From: Cyclostephanos tholiformis
Taxonomy: Eukaryota; Bacillariophyta; Thalassiosirophyceae; Thalassiosirales; Thalassiosiraceae
Direction: 5' to 3'
DNA: 24,114 bases
NCBI GenBank assembly: GCA_036939975.1
Contig: JALLPB010002531.1
Span: forward strand, 1 to 24,114
The notes below the pieces were generated by a model. It did no database searches. It had not been told where the DNA came from and saw nothing but the letters and a program-made list of their open reading frames with translations. The position numbers and the translations under genes were made by a program. Of this stretch, positions 1-10,383 are shown piece after piece; position 1 is the first letter of the stretch, and each line of letters opens with the position of its first letter.

Positions 1-30
1 ATAACACATTTACGAAGCCCTAAAAAAAAG

Positions 31-50
31 TGGACGTAGATCTACGTCCA
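31..50. repeat. Perfect 20-bp palindrome
   Basis: The 20 bases at this position equal their own reverse complement, with no spacer and AGATCT at the centre. It lies just upstream of the first recognisable codons of the reverse transcriptase remnant. I do not know its function. It could be the edge of an inserted or rearranged piece. Confidence 0.85.
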
Positions 51-81
51 TAGGGGTTAAGCTATTAAGTATGATACACTT

Positions 82-900
82 CCCAAGACACAACAAATTG
101 AAGTTGCTGATGGCTATGTCACTTTCTGCAAGCCATTCAAGTACTTAGGGTCACGCATCTCATACAATCTTTGCAATGTTGCTGATATTGAAGCATGACT
201 TGCTGCAGTGAACCAAAGCATGGGTGCTCTCAAGGAAGTATGGAGGAATCCGCACTTAAACACATACAGCAAATACCTTCTCTTTTGCACAATCCCATTG
301 AACCTTCTTCTCTGGGGATGAGAAAATTGGTCCCTATGACAAGATCTACTCCAACAACTTAAAGTTTTTCTACACCGTAGTATCCACAGAATTCTTCACA
401 TCTCCATGCTACAAGTTCAAGAAGACTGCATCTGAAATGACAAGATTCGCTGTCTGTTCTATGATATTCCATGTGTCACCAACATGATTGCTGCTCGACA
501 ACTAAAATTCCTTGGTAAGTTGTACGTGGTCCATATGATGCTCCAGCCCATCATATGCTCACAGCTTGTTGTCAACACCAATGCAAGCATGGACGTCCCT
601 ATCTCCACAACAAGGATGTCATTGTCCAAAACCTATGACTTCTATTTGCCCCAATTCCTTAAGTAGTTATTGACGATTATGGATCCGTGAAAGACTGGTT
701 CAAAGAAGCATCACACGAGTCTTCTTGGACAGCCCTTGTAAGATGCCTTCTAGATAAACAGACTCCCCTTCCCACTCGACCCACTGAATGGCCTCCCCTG
801 AGGCGACGCAGCCCTGATGGACACCCATCCTCTGCTCCACAATATGAAGACAGGATCCGGAATGACAACACTGAGCCGTTCCCATCCCCACCACATTGAC
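82..900 (+). pseudogene. Non-LTR-type reverse transcriptase, C-terminal remnant
   Basis: In the frame starting near 91 one reads VADGYVTFCKPFKYLGSRIS, then a stop, then LNTYSKYLLFCTIPLNLLLW, a stop, ENWSL, a stop, and QDLLQQLKVFLHRSI. After a frame change comes FYDIPCVTNMIAARQLKFLGK, and further downstream VKDWFKEASHESSWTALVR. The FKYLGS motif and the region after it are typical of the part of a LINE-class reverse transcriptase C-terminal to the polymerase core. From memory, similar proteins are common in diatom genomes. The polymerase core with its catalytic aspartates is missing, so the copy is truncated at its 5' side or continues outside the window. At least three in-frame TGA stops and shifts of frame make it a dead copy. 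The J-domain remnant that follows probably belonged to the same protein. Confidence 0.72.
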
Positions 901-980
901 ACCCTCCACCCCCCCCCCGTCCCCCCATCATAATCAACCCAGGACAGATTATGACCCTGAGTTGGTTGGTCACAGCCTAT

Positions 981-1165
981 AGCACTCCTTCAAAGCACTA
1001 GAACTTGGCCTTGGGGCTACAGAAACTGAGGTGAAGGTAAAATATCGTTCACTTGCTTGAATTTACCACCCTGACAAACATGATCCTGCAAGAACAGGGA
1101 TGACACATGCAGAAGCCTCCAAGTACTTCAAGCTCATCAATAATGCACAGGCCTACTTATGTGGC
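981..1165 (+). pseudogene. J-domain (DnaJ-like) remnant, probably the C-terminus of the retroelement protein
   Basis: One frame reads HSFKALELGLGATETEVKVK, YRSLA, a TGA stop, IYHPDKHDPARTG, then EASKYFKLINNAQAYL. This is the layout of a J-domain: helix II, the HPD tripeptide loop (here in YHPDKHDP), and helix III ending in a NNAQAYL motif. J-domains stimulate the ATPase of Hsp70. Here the domain follows the reverse transcriptase remnant by less than 100 bases of low-complexity C-rich sequence, so I infer one ancestral polyprotein. The internal TGA and lack of a start make it non-functional. The domain assignment is solid; the fusion to the reverse transcriptase is an inference. Confidence 0.75.
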
Positions 1166-2345
1166 ATATTATGACACCTCGCCTACACAAAAACTCCATA
1201 ACTAATTCAAACTGGGAATACATAACAAAAAGAACAAACAACCACCAAATCCAAAAAATGCAATGACCATTCCTAGTTACTACAAAAAACTTCATGAGAA
1301 CTCCACACACAAAATCAAAACAAGCAACACCATGTCAGAAGATCCCCCCCCCCACAATGCCCCTTCCTTCTATGGATGCACTCTTGGCTTGCCACCCCCT
1401 CCTCCCCCTCAACACGAATATTGCTCCCTCCACCGCTGACAAGACACCTGAAAAAATCAAGATGAAGAAGCTCCATCTTCCCCAACTATGCAACCTTGAT
1501 GCGCATACCTCTTCCATCGACAAATGGCCATATTCTCCTTACAAAAGCTTTTGTCACAAGCACCACAGCCTCCACCATTGGCAACAGTGGCATGCCAAAT
1601 GGCAGCACCGAGCTCAATACCATTTGTGGTTCCAACTGTGCCATGGAAAAGGATGAGTTTAACATGTTTGCTCAGCTAGTTCTTTGGCTTAGTTCTGGCA
1701 AACAGCATGGATGAATGCTCTTTCCTCAACATGCTCCTCAAGGATTTTGTTATGATTTTGAACCTCACCGCTGTTTTTGCCTCAATGATGTTTCTCCCTC
1801 CTTTTACTAAGTGCGGATGCCCTCCCCCCAAAGATCATTGCCAGAGTGTGGGAAAAAAACCAAGCAGTCCGCAGCAATCTAGGCAGATCACAAGGCAATC
1901 TGCCCTCACTCGATGTCGACTCATCTCACTTGCTAGTGTGGCCAACAACACCTTCTACCTATGGCTCGCCATACCCTTCAACAATGGAATGATAATTCCC
2001 CCTGATGCACTCCAACACCTTCCACCCGGAGTACGAGATATCTTCAAACTCATTGCCCTACCTACTGCTGCTGTCTATGTTTGCAAAACTCTTCACTTCG
2101 GACAAGACAGAATCCATATTCTTCAAAATAATCTCCGTCAGAGTTTACATACTCCTCTTTCTTCCAACTTTGAGAACATCATTGTCAACTGGTATTGCAA
2201 CCTCCTCTTTGGTAGCAATCTTTCATGGACCCCACTGGAATCGAAAATCAACTTTTTGTGGCCTATGGCCTTCACACATCCTCTTCATGAAAACACACAA
2301 TCTACATATTAGTACCCCTGTCCCACCCTCTCTCTCTCTTGCTTC
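1166..2345 (+). other. Unrecognised stretch with partial open frames; no confirmed gene
   Basis: The longest open frame (about 1707-2312, 200 codons) has no recognisable motif. Several overlapping shorter frames on both strands are of similar quality. The composition is C/A-rich with short poly-C runs, like the preceding pseudogenes. It may be the decayed tail of the same retroelement or an unrelated decayed gene. I see no convincing start context, domain or splice structure, so I do not call a gene. Confidence 0.3.
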
Positions 2346-2495
2346 TGGTTGATTATTCTTCTTGATGGCTTTGCAAAGTTGAATATACATGCGGAAAAAC
2401 AATGCAAGAACAGATGAGGGAAAAACGCAAGCCCAATGAATCTATAGGCAGACTCAATCCTATGGCACATAAGCCTTTTATGGTAGTGAATTAAA

Positions 2496-2526
<31 letters not shown>
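2496..2526. repeat. (ATT)n microsatellite
   Basis: About ten uninterrupted ATT trinucleotides lie about 70-95 bases before the first readable codons of the transposase remnant at 2592. It is a simple repeat with no coding sign. Confidence 0.95.
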
Positions 2527-2527
<1 letters not shown>

Positions 2528-2591
2528 TTGTAAACTCACCTTAAATCTTTATAGATTGTATTTTGATAACAGAAAAACAGTGGGAGTCTGA

Positions 2592-3130
2592 ACAACTGCC
2601 TTATTAGCATCAATGGCACTGACTGCCAAATCCCCCCAAAAGGTGCTGTTATGCCGGGCAATTCCTGGGCATCACACAAGTTCAAAGGTAAATCTGGTCT
2701 TTGCTACAAATTGGGGTGGACATTATTGTGTGGAATTCGGTTTGGGTGGAAGGTCCCTATCCTGCGGGGACGGCTGACGTAACAATATGGAATTGTCTCT
2801 CCCACCACCTTGACCCCTTTGAACATGTTGAGGCTGATGATGGATATATTGGTGAAGCTCCACGACAGGTAAAGTGTCTGGCATGTGATGCAAATCCAAC
2901 AGAAAATCTTGCAATGCAAAGCTGCATGCAAAGCAGGCATGAATCATTGAACGGGCGATTTAAGTGTTGGGGAATTCTCAAGCAGATTTACTGCCATGAT
3001 ATTGCCAAGCACGGCCAGGTTTTTTAGGCCATGATTGCTGTCATAATACAACTTGCCACTAATGATGGCCAAAAATTGTTTGCAGTAGAATAGCTCTTTA
3101 TTGGGGAGATGAATACTCGCTATGTTGAAA
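2592..3130 (+). pseudogene. DDE_4/IS5-like transposase, C-terminal half remnant
   Basis: One frame gives NNCLISINGTDCQIP, then PGNSWASHKFKGKSGLCYKLG. After a -1/+2 type shift near 2705-2720 it continues VDIIVWNSVWVEGPYPAG, FEHVEADDGYIGEAP, RHESLNGRFKCWGILKQIYC and HDIAKHGQVF, a TAG stop at 3025, then AVIIQLATNDGQKLFAVE and another TAG. The spacing of SINGTD, VEGPYPAG, EADDGY and RHE..N.R.K.WGIL is that of eukaryotic DDE_4-type (IS5/Harbinger-like) transposases. The first aspartate (in NGTD), the one in ADDGY and the glutamate of RHE would be the catalytic triad. The frameshift and two stops make it inactive. The N-terminal part is missing here, although a related N-terminal piece lies at 4100-4411 on the other strand. 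Confidence 0.75.
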
Positions 3131-3700
3131 ATTAGCCCCGTTTTGTTTTCCTTAAATCCATAACCAGTTCCGACCATATGTACGTATGTACTTTGTACCA
3201 CATGTATTTGTTTTTTTTTGCCAAGTAAGATACATCACACATCACAAGAAAAAAAAACTGGTCACAGCTCGTCACAGAAGATAGCATTTTTGCTCATGTA
3301 GAATAAGTGTGAGTAGGAATTAGTTAAGGATTTCCAAATTGTAAAAATAGGCTTAATGTTATTCACACCAAAAGCTCCATGAAATCACGACCAGATATGC
3401 TTCATGCAGACAAATTTTCTGTTATGAAGATTCTGTCTCGGACCCCCAAACCCCTATACCATTGGAAAGCTGAGACTATCAGCTTTCTCCATATCTAATA
3501 ATATTGGGGGGTCAATCAGAGTATTTTGTTAAATAAAAAGTGTCAAAGTTTGATTTGTGTTTTTTGTGCTAATACTCGCTCGATTTATCAAAAATTCGCC
3601 AATAAAGAAATAACGACTAAAGAATATTAGTATATAGATGCAATTTGATGTAATCAATAATAACATCTTAACTGAACTAAAAACACAAGATCAGTTATTG
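3131..3700. other. AT-rich non-coding stretch
   Basis: I see only short open frames, A/T homopolymer runs and no motif, splice structure or repeat that I can support. Confidence 0.6.
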
Positions 3701-3790
3701 TACCTCAAAAAGCACAAAGAGAGGAGCAGGCAGAAAAAGAGTCCTGTTTCCAGCCGACTCATGCTGGGTTTCTTCTATACATTGGGCTAG

Positions 3791-4095
3791 TAGCCATAGC
3801 CATAGCCATAGCCATAGCCATAGCCATAGCCATAGCCTTGTTACTAGATTACTTGTCAAAGCTGAAGAAGCCATGGGCATTGCCATGTCAAAGCTGAAGA
3901 AGCCATGGGCATTGTCATGGGCATAGCCATAGCAATAGCCATAGCAATTGCTGTGGGCATTGATATAGCTGTTGGGGTAGCCATTAGCCACCGGCATACT
4001 AGTAGCTGATGGGTTAGTTTAGGTGTGGTCATTGTTGTGGTTGTGGTCACGATTGGATGGTCATGGGCATAGCCATAGGCATAGATGTAGCTGTA
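3791..4095. repeat. CCATAG/AGCCAT hexanucleotide array with degenerate extension
   Basis: From about 3791 to 3837 the hexamer AGCCAT repeats nearly eight times without interruption. The stretch to about 4095 contains decayed copies (ATAGCCATAGCAATAGCC and similar). It also holds a direct duplication: TGTCAAAGCTGAAGAAGCC and the following bases occur at 3854 and again at 3886, a 32-bp period. Minus-strand frames here encode only Ala/Met/Trp/Leu runs, so I treat them as repeat translation and not as a gene. Confidence 0.9.
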
Positions 4096-4099
4096 GTAG

Positions 4100-4411
4100 C
4101 ACATCTTCATCAACTAAATGCAAGCAGTCACTGTCTGCATCACCCCTCATCCTGTTTTCAAATTGAATCTTGTGCAGCAAGGAAAATGTAAGTGTCTCAA
4201 TTTGCAGTAGGAATAAACTTACCACCTCACCATCCAATTCAAATATCGAATTGAAGTAACACCAAATATTCTTATGGATTGTTTTGGGGTCACTCTCCCC
4301 CAATACCAATGTAAAGGCTTTATCACTTAGTGAGAAATAGAGCTTCATGAAGGTCATGGCCCAGCACAAAAAATGCCTAAATATGGTGATAGAAGGTAAT
4401 TGATGATCCAT
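4100..4411 (-). pseudogene. DDE_4-like transposase, N-terminal part, with a 54-bp intron
   Basis: The minus frame reads FRHFLCWAMTFMKLYF, SDPKTIHKNIWCYFNSI and FELDGEV, followed by a good donor (GTAAGT starting at 4222). An acceptor ACAAG ends at 4169. Removing 4222-4169 joins LDGEV directly to IQFENRMRGDADSDCLHLVD. PKT-x4-IW and the ENR.xGD..xDCL..VD region are the usual N-terminal and pre-DDE parts of the transposase family seen at 2592-3130. The open frame ends as the hexanucleotide repeat begins, so the catalytic half is absent. It is not the missing half of the + copy, because both fragments contain the DCL/NCL..D segment and they lie in opposite orientations. Confidence 0.6.
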
Positions 4412-6140
4412 AAATCTCCCATGCCGGCCACCACAGAGCTATTTCTGCCAACACCCCAAAATATGCTCAAAAGTGCAGATCCTCCAAGCCTTTTGCTCCC
4501 CTGCCCCATGACCTCCTGTCCTGCACAATATGCCTCCTCAACGGAAACAAAAAGATTGTTGAGACATGAAATCTCAAGGAAGATAACAACATGGACAAAT
4601 GTAATAGTACCTTACCCCATTCAAACCATCATAAATACCCCAACATTGAACCATCCCCCCCAATAAGTGGCCAAGTGGACAATGTTGGGGTTAATAATAG
4701 CTAAATAATATTAATTTAGTAAAATTATCTTGTTTACATGCACAAGTATTGTAATAATGAGAAAGTCTTTCATCCGTCATCACAGGAGGGTTGCATGAGG
4801 GAGTCTGGCACCAAGGGGGGGGGCAATGTCTGGGCATGGCTTCAGCGGCACACTGTGTGCTGCTGAGATCTATGACAATCAAAGCATTATTGGTAGGTGG
4901 AGTGTTGTTTTATATCCTAACTACATATGGTATGCTATTAATTTTATGTAGTAGGATTCCTACTAACTATTGGAGCATTCCTAAAAACATAAAAATATAA
5001 AGAGATATGTTAATTTTACACAAAAATACGTCTTTTTAACCCTAAGTTAGCCCAAGTTTATGTTGATTTGACATATACATATTGGATACACACACACACC
5101 CCATTATAGTATAGACATAAATCATGAAAACATAATAATAAAAACATAACTTGGCTGCAAAGCATCTGCCACCATGCTCTCTGCCCTCCCCCACCACCAC
5201 CAGACCTCGCCACCATCTCTTTGTACTCCACAATTTTCTCACTCTAGGTATATGTACCTGTGCCATGGGATGATCATGCAACACCTTCACAAGATCCTTT
5301 TTCCAAAGAGGAAATATTCGACTAGATTGGTGTATATCATCCCAAAAATTAGCTGTAATGCCATCAATGATCTCAAGTTCTTAAATTCAAGGCCATCCAT
5401 TGGCTGAATCTGTCAAGGCCTCCCCTATTTTCCCTCTTTCCTGTGTAGAGAGCATAACTTGTCCAAAGGAACAAATGAGGTGTATGACTCAAAGTCAGAC
5501 GCAAATAAACTGCACAAATATTCAAAGCATCATGGTGATCCAGTCAGTCAATGTGATCATCCCCTGATCAACTTTGGACTCATACACCAGATGGCACCAA
5601 GTGCTCCAATTAGGGTGGTCCTGTAAACAACACCTCAGAATTTTCCTCTGCCAAAGTTGCCTACCAATAATGTCCAATTCTTTGTGAAAATGTATCTTAT
5701 CCCATCAATGTCTTGATATCCTCTGATGATCATTGTTGATGATCAAGGAACAAATATGAAGGCACCACCAGTCATTCATTCCAAAGAAAAATAGCATGGG
5801 GGGAGGCCAACAGAGATTTTTTAGAAGGTATGGGCCAGGGGCGATGGTCTGGAGCACAACAGCAGCAGATGCATGGATCTTTATGTTTTTATGTTGTTAG
5901 GAAGGTGACATTATTTTGTGCATGCAAACCATGAGAATTGCTTGTGTGATTTGTGGGTACATCTAAATTTTTAGGAAAGAACATGAGATATGTTTTTTTG
6001 CAGATGTCTTAATGATTTTATGTTTTTTGGAATGCTCCATTCCCTCCAAAAGTGAGTGTGAATACTTTGCAATATTGGACGCAGCTGCACCGAGCTCCCA
6101 ACAAAATTTTAAAAAAATTAAATATGAACAACAAGGAAAA
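4412..6140. other. No intact gene; possible decayed minus-strand coding between about 5150 and 5850
   Basis: No open frame here carries a domain I recognise. The minus strand between about 5850 and 5150 shows protein-like fragments interrupted by stops and shifts, so it may be another dead transposon gene. I cannot name a family. The stretch 4640-5140 is AT-rich with a short CA run near 5091-5099. Confidence 0.4.
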
Positions 6141-6142
6141 GT

Positions 6143-6169
6143 AAAATATTTCATCATTTGAAAAAATTG
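6143..6169. repeat. Palindrome copy 3' of the minus-strand gene (degenerate)
   Basis: 10-nt arms around a 7-nt centre, with about 7 of 10 arm positions pairing. It sits about 40 bases beyond the stop of the minus gene and is the leftmost copy found. Confidence 0.45.
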
Positions 6170-6180
6170 TTTATCCGTAA

Positions 6181-6186
6181 TTTATT
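6181..6186 (-). terminator. Candidate polyadenylation signal AATAAA
   Basis: On the minus strand AATAAA lies about 25 bases past the TAA stop of the minus-strand gene. The position suits a 3'-end processing signal, but the motif is short and the region AT-rich. Confidence 0.4.
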
Positions 6187-6208
6187 TCTAATCCTAACGT
6201 TATATTTT

Positions 6209-9200
6209 TTACCCATCTGTATCTTCATCATCATCTAATTCAAATTCTTCGTCACTACTCTCTTTATTTGTTTTAAAATAATTCCCCAAATTCAATTTTC
6301 TCTTTTTTGTTGGACGGTTTTTAGTAAGTTCTTCTTCAGCAACATTTGCATCAACATCTTTAGAATCAGAATCATTCATTCCACTTTTTGATTCTTCTTC
6401 GTCAATGGTTGTGTCAAGATTATCTGCGACATGTTTTTTCATTTCATCGTAGTCCTTGAAAGCCTGTTCTCTTTGTAACGTTGAACTCATGATTGATGCA
6501 AATGCGGATGCAGCATTGTAAGTTGTCTTTATTTGTTGTAGTTCCTTGTGTCCAATTTTTTTGGCAGTTTTCAGTCGTTTTTCAGCCTTTTTTAAATGTT
6601 CGTCTAAGAACAAATTCAACTGAGATGCCAATTCAAGCTGTGATAAGTCAGAGTTTTTGCTTGTTTCAGTGTTATATTGTCCATCATACTTGATCTCTGA
6701 TTCATCTTCGTCATTATTGATAATGAGATCTTTTGCACTGAATTCGAACATTTGTAGTTCATCCTCAGTTGCTCTGACAAATCGTTCTTCACTTTCTGAA
6801 TCAAAACGTATTAGTTCTTCAAATTGACTTCGATGCTTTGGCCTTAGAATACGAAATGCCCATTCTTCTAATGATGTACACACTCCTGAAATCTCTCCAT
6901 GTGGTTTGAATTGATCAATGCTTGTAACTTGCTCAATAAGACCAGGTTTCTCTAGTGTGCTGAAGTTGATGTTTGCTAATGGCATGGTTTGCTTGTATGG
7001 GTTTCCAGTAACTCCGGTATACTTTCCCCACTTGTTCCAATTTCCATTACTTGGCAAGTTATCATCATTAAGGAAGAACTCTTGGAGTTGGCGCATCCAC
7101 GTAAGTACGACCAAGCACAGTATGCTGTTATTGTTGTCGAAGAATTTTTTCCTTGTTCCAAACTGTACATGTGACCAATAACCACAATGTAGTGTTTTTG
7201 AGAAGAGCACTTCAAGTATTTCTTCGGCTCTAGTTTTCATTTTTTGATCTTTTGTCAACATGTATGTAAAAATGGTGTGTAAATCTGGTGACCAATTTTT
7301 TAACTTGCTAGACAATGTGATTGGTTGTAGTCCATATGTCACGAGCACTTTGACCAATTCATATCCTACCCATGATTGAATGAACTCGTGGAATAATAAG
7401 CTCTGTCCTCTATCGGGCTTACCAGTAGGAAAGGGTCGTTTAGCAATTGAGTTTGCAAGAACAAAGCCAGCGTCATAGACATAAAATGACAAGGCATCTT
7501 CATAAAGTAGAATACAAATTATTCAGAATATGAATAATTTGATAAGTTGCGACAAAGAAAACAAATTAGTAAAAATAAGATAAAAATAATCAAAAACCAA
7601 ACACAAATAATTCAAATTACGAATAATTTGATCAATCCGAAGTACTTACTCAGTGTGTTCATAAATGTTTCATCAGTGAAGGATATACCATAATCAAATC
7701 CTTGTAAGGCTGTGATGAGCAAATTTTTTCCATTATCGGGTTCATTGGGTTGATACATAAGGCATGCATTGAAAAGCATGACCAAAAACACTGTCACTGG
7801 TATGATTCTATGCCAATCATCGCAATTGTTGACAAAGTTGACGCTGTTAATATTGTTGGTGTACTTTTCATATGCACAGTGGAGCTTACAAAAAGGTTGA
7901 CCTCTTGTTGCATATCCATATCTGGTGATGAATTTGATCAGTTGTACTTCGTCAGTTTTACCAAGAAGATTATGAAGTGGTTCTTTCTTCAGCTTAGCGG
8001 AAAGTGTGTAGACAATTCTTGGTACAATAATATAGGCGTTGAAATGTCTAACATCAATCTTGCGCATTTTTCCATCAAATACTCCCACGTCTTCTGTCAA
8101 ACTTTTAAAGCTAATTCCATAGGGTGGGAAATGTCGTCCACCTGCTCTGTGTCCAGTATATGTCTCATGTGGTGATTTTTTAAGCAACAATGCCCTTGTT
8201 ATTTCCATGTTGAATGGATCTTTGATGTAATTGGAGTACTCCTCACTTGTTAACATGTCGGGGAAACCTGCAGCACATTTTTCTCCTTCTGCAGTGCATT
8301 TTTTTTCAAAACTTTTGAGATCCATATCTGTTTGATATACAATTGTTTCCTTATTAAATTTTGGTCGAAGTGAGTTTCTGTCACTTGCTCTTGAAAGTGT
8401 TAAAATTTGTGACAAGTCCTCAGAGATTCTTTTGGAAATTGTTGGTTCAGCTGAAATTTTTTTATTTGTCGAAATCCATTGACTCATCTCTCTTAAATTT
8501 TTCATTGCTGACGCAATGTTGACTGTTTTATTTTTTGGATATAAGACCTGAACTTTCATAAGATTCTTCAGCATGGGAGCATCATATTGTTGCTTGATGA
8601 TTGAATTCAAAACAAGAATAGGTGACAATTTAGATTCTTTAAAATGCGGCAAACCAGCGTATTTGAAGTGTATGTTTCTCAAAGAATCGTGCGTCAGGTT
8701 GTTGTACAATTTAGATTCTTTAAAATGAGGCACACCAGCGTATTTGAAGTGTATGTTTCTGAAAGAATTGTGCGTCAGGTTGTTGTCTTCATAATCAAAC
8801 TTGGAGCATGTCAAGCAAATTAAAATTCCAGCATGTCGATGTAGTCCTTCAACAAAACTGATCCACAAGTTGTCATCCGTGCTAAAAATCTTGATGATTT
8901 TTAATAACATGAAGTACTCCCAGGCAGGGTTTTCGGAGCTTGTTCCCTCAACGAAATCATTCCAAATATGGTCAACTTTGTAGTACTTAGCAACATTTTT
9001 CATGCCATTGGTAGTAGTGGCATTGGTTTCCAATAAATTCTGAAACTCTTTTGAACTAAGTAATGTTGAAAAGTAGTCATCTGTTGGTGGAAAAATGGTA
9101 TGCGTGACAGTCTTGGTTTGGTTTTTTTTTGGATTCAATCTTATCATTTCAATTATTTCGTTTTTTTTCTTGTGTGAAACAGTCTAGTATTGAAAAAAAT

Positions 9201-10383
9201 TATTAGGTAAGTTGACAAATTTTTCATGCATTGAATAATTTGATTACAAAACATACCTTATCATTATAACCAATAAACATTTGTGTGTCATTCCCCATAT
9301 CTTCCATGTGACTGATCTTGTCTTTACTTCCGTGACAAAAATTCCCCAACATAGTGTGAACAATATTTAATGTTTTGTTGTTATCCAACGAGTTATGATT
9401 AACCGGTGCCATTAATGGTCTCAGCTGAATCTGTCCAATTTTTTCAATATCGTTCTTATTCCATTTAATATTTTTGCACTGCTTCACACTGTGGCTCAAA
9501 TTCATAGAAGTCAAAAATGGAATTATTGTTGGATGAATCCGAACTGTATTTTTTTCAAATGATTCATCATATTGTTTCTTGATACTACTTGTAACTGTAG
9601 CAACCTTCATTGGTGATTCTGACTTTTCCTAAAAATGAAAAAGTGAACGAAAAAGTCAAATTATTAATGTTAAGAAAAATTTGTCCTGTATTAAGAAAAG
9701 ATATATATTTGATTGTTGAAACTAACCTTAGATGACTTTGGAGTCTGTAGTATATTCTTATTATAGGATACGAAAATGTGATGATCAAATAATTCAGGAT
9801 GAGAATAATTTGATATAATTGAGGATCACTCACATTGAAGTGTGAAATGAGGAGCTAATTTTGATTGAAAAAAAAAATTTAAGAGAACGTCACTTACCTT
9901 TGAAGCCTAAATTTGTAATAACATGATGGTTAGTAGCAAAATATTCATGTATTGAAAAATTTGTTGTCAGAGTTGAATAGTTAAAAATAAAATAATGTGC
10001 ACTGAAGTTACCTTTAGCAGGACATCTACTGGTCCGTCATCCCTTTCGTCATCATTATCCTCCTCTAGATCAATGATGTCGTTATCTTGATCTATTATTA
10101 GTTCGGTTGCTGCATCAATTTCTGTTGGTACTTCTCCATCTGCTGTCATTGCCGGTACTGTCGTTGTCGTTGCCATTGGGATGTTTATTTTGTTGACGTT
10201 GGTTGCGTTCACATCAACATTTGTTGCGTCGACATTAGTTGCGTCCACATTTGTTGTTTGGATGTCGATGCTCGTTGCGTCGACGTTCATTGTAACGACA
10301 TCGACGCTCGTTGTGTCAACGTTCGTTGTGAAGACATCAATGCTCGTTGTAGCAGACTTCTTTCGATCATTGATGCGAGCCAT
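6209..10383 (-). CDS. Six-exon gene for an uncharacterised 1197-aa protein with a VEGLHRH motif
   Basis: Proposed exons (minus order): 10383-10012, 9906-9898, 9744-9727, 9628-9257, 9183-7650, 7497-6209. Introns are GT-AG and the phases agree (0,0,0,0,1), giving one frame from ATG to TAA. Exon 1 encodes a Thr/Asn/Val/Asp repeat followed by a strongly acidic stretch (EEDNDDERDDG). The large fifth exon contains FVEGLHRHAGI (about residues 365-375), which recalls the G-x-H-R phosphate-binding motif of ParB/sulfiredoxin-like domains. That link is a suggestion only. It also holds a 27-aa tandem duplication. The last exon ends with a predicted coiled or charged segment, a basic PTKKRKLNLG that could be a nuclear localisation signal, and a D/E-rich tail. 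I do not recognise the family. It is divergent from the 10732 gene and shares its promoter region. Exon junctions are inferred from sequence only. Confidence 0.72.
7515..7630. repeat. Two palindrome copies (7515-7541, 7604-7630) in the last intron of the minus gene
   Basis: CAAATTATTC-7-GAATAATTTG is perfect at 7515-7541, and a copy with one mismatch lies at 7604-7630. Both sit in the 152-bp intron 7649-7498. Confidence 0.85.
8625..8786 (-). repeat. 81-bp in-frame tandem duplication inside the minus gene
   Basis: Two adjacent copies (8625-8705 and 8706-8786) encode 27 residues each, around RNIHFKYAG(V/L)PHFKESKL. The copies differ at only a handful of bases, so the duplication is fairly recent. 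The frame is preserved, which suggests the protein tolerated it while under selection, or that the duplication is too recent to have decayed. Confidence 0.9.
9216..9242. repeat. Palindrome copy in minus-gene intron 4
   Basis: CAAATTTTTC-7-GAATAATTTG, one mismatch in the arms, within intron 9256-9184 (73 bp). Confidence 0.75.
9657..9683. repeat. Palindrome copy in minus-gene intron 3
   Basis: CAAATTATTA-7-GAAAAATTTG, two mismatches, within intron 9726-9629 (98 bp). Confidence 0.65.
9786..9812. repeat. Palindrome copy in minus-gene intron 2
   Basis: CAAATAATTC-7-GAATAATTTG, one mismatch, within intron 9897-9745 (153 bp). Confidence 0.8.
9937..9963. repeat. Palindrome copy in minus-gene intron 1
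   Basis: CAAAATATTC-7-GAAAAATTTG, a diverged copy within intron 10011-9907 (105 bp). On the minus strand a TACTAAC branch-point-like motif follows the hairpin directly. Confidence 0.6.
10181..10347 (-). repeat. Coding minisatellite (T-N/S-V-D-A/V/T) in exon 1 of the minus gene
   Basis: The protein repeats units such as TNVDATSID and TNVDATNVD. At DNA level these are imperfect 15-bp-type units rich in GTTGCGTCGACATT-like words. The plus-strand frames across this stretch are only shadows of the repeat. Confidence 0.8.

Noticed and set aside
677..973. Minus-strand frame with a poly-Gly stretch
   Set aside because: It is antisense to the reverse transcriptase remnant, and the Gly run is the complement of a poly-C tract.
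3695..4113. Minus-strand frames rich in Ala, Met, Trp and Leu
   Set aside because: They are translations of the CCATAG hexanucleotide array and its decayed copies.
7750..8175. 141-codon plus-strand open frame
   Set aside because: It lies entirely antisense to exon 5 of the minus gene and has no recognisable domain, so it is a shadow frame.
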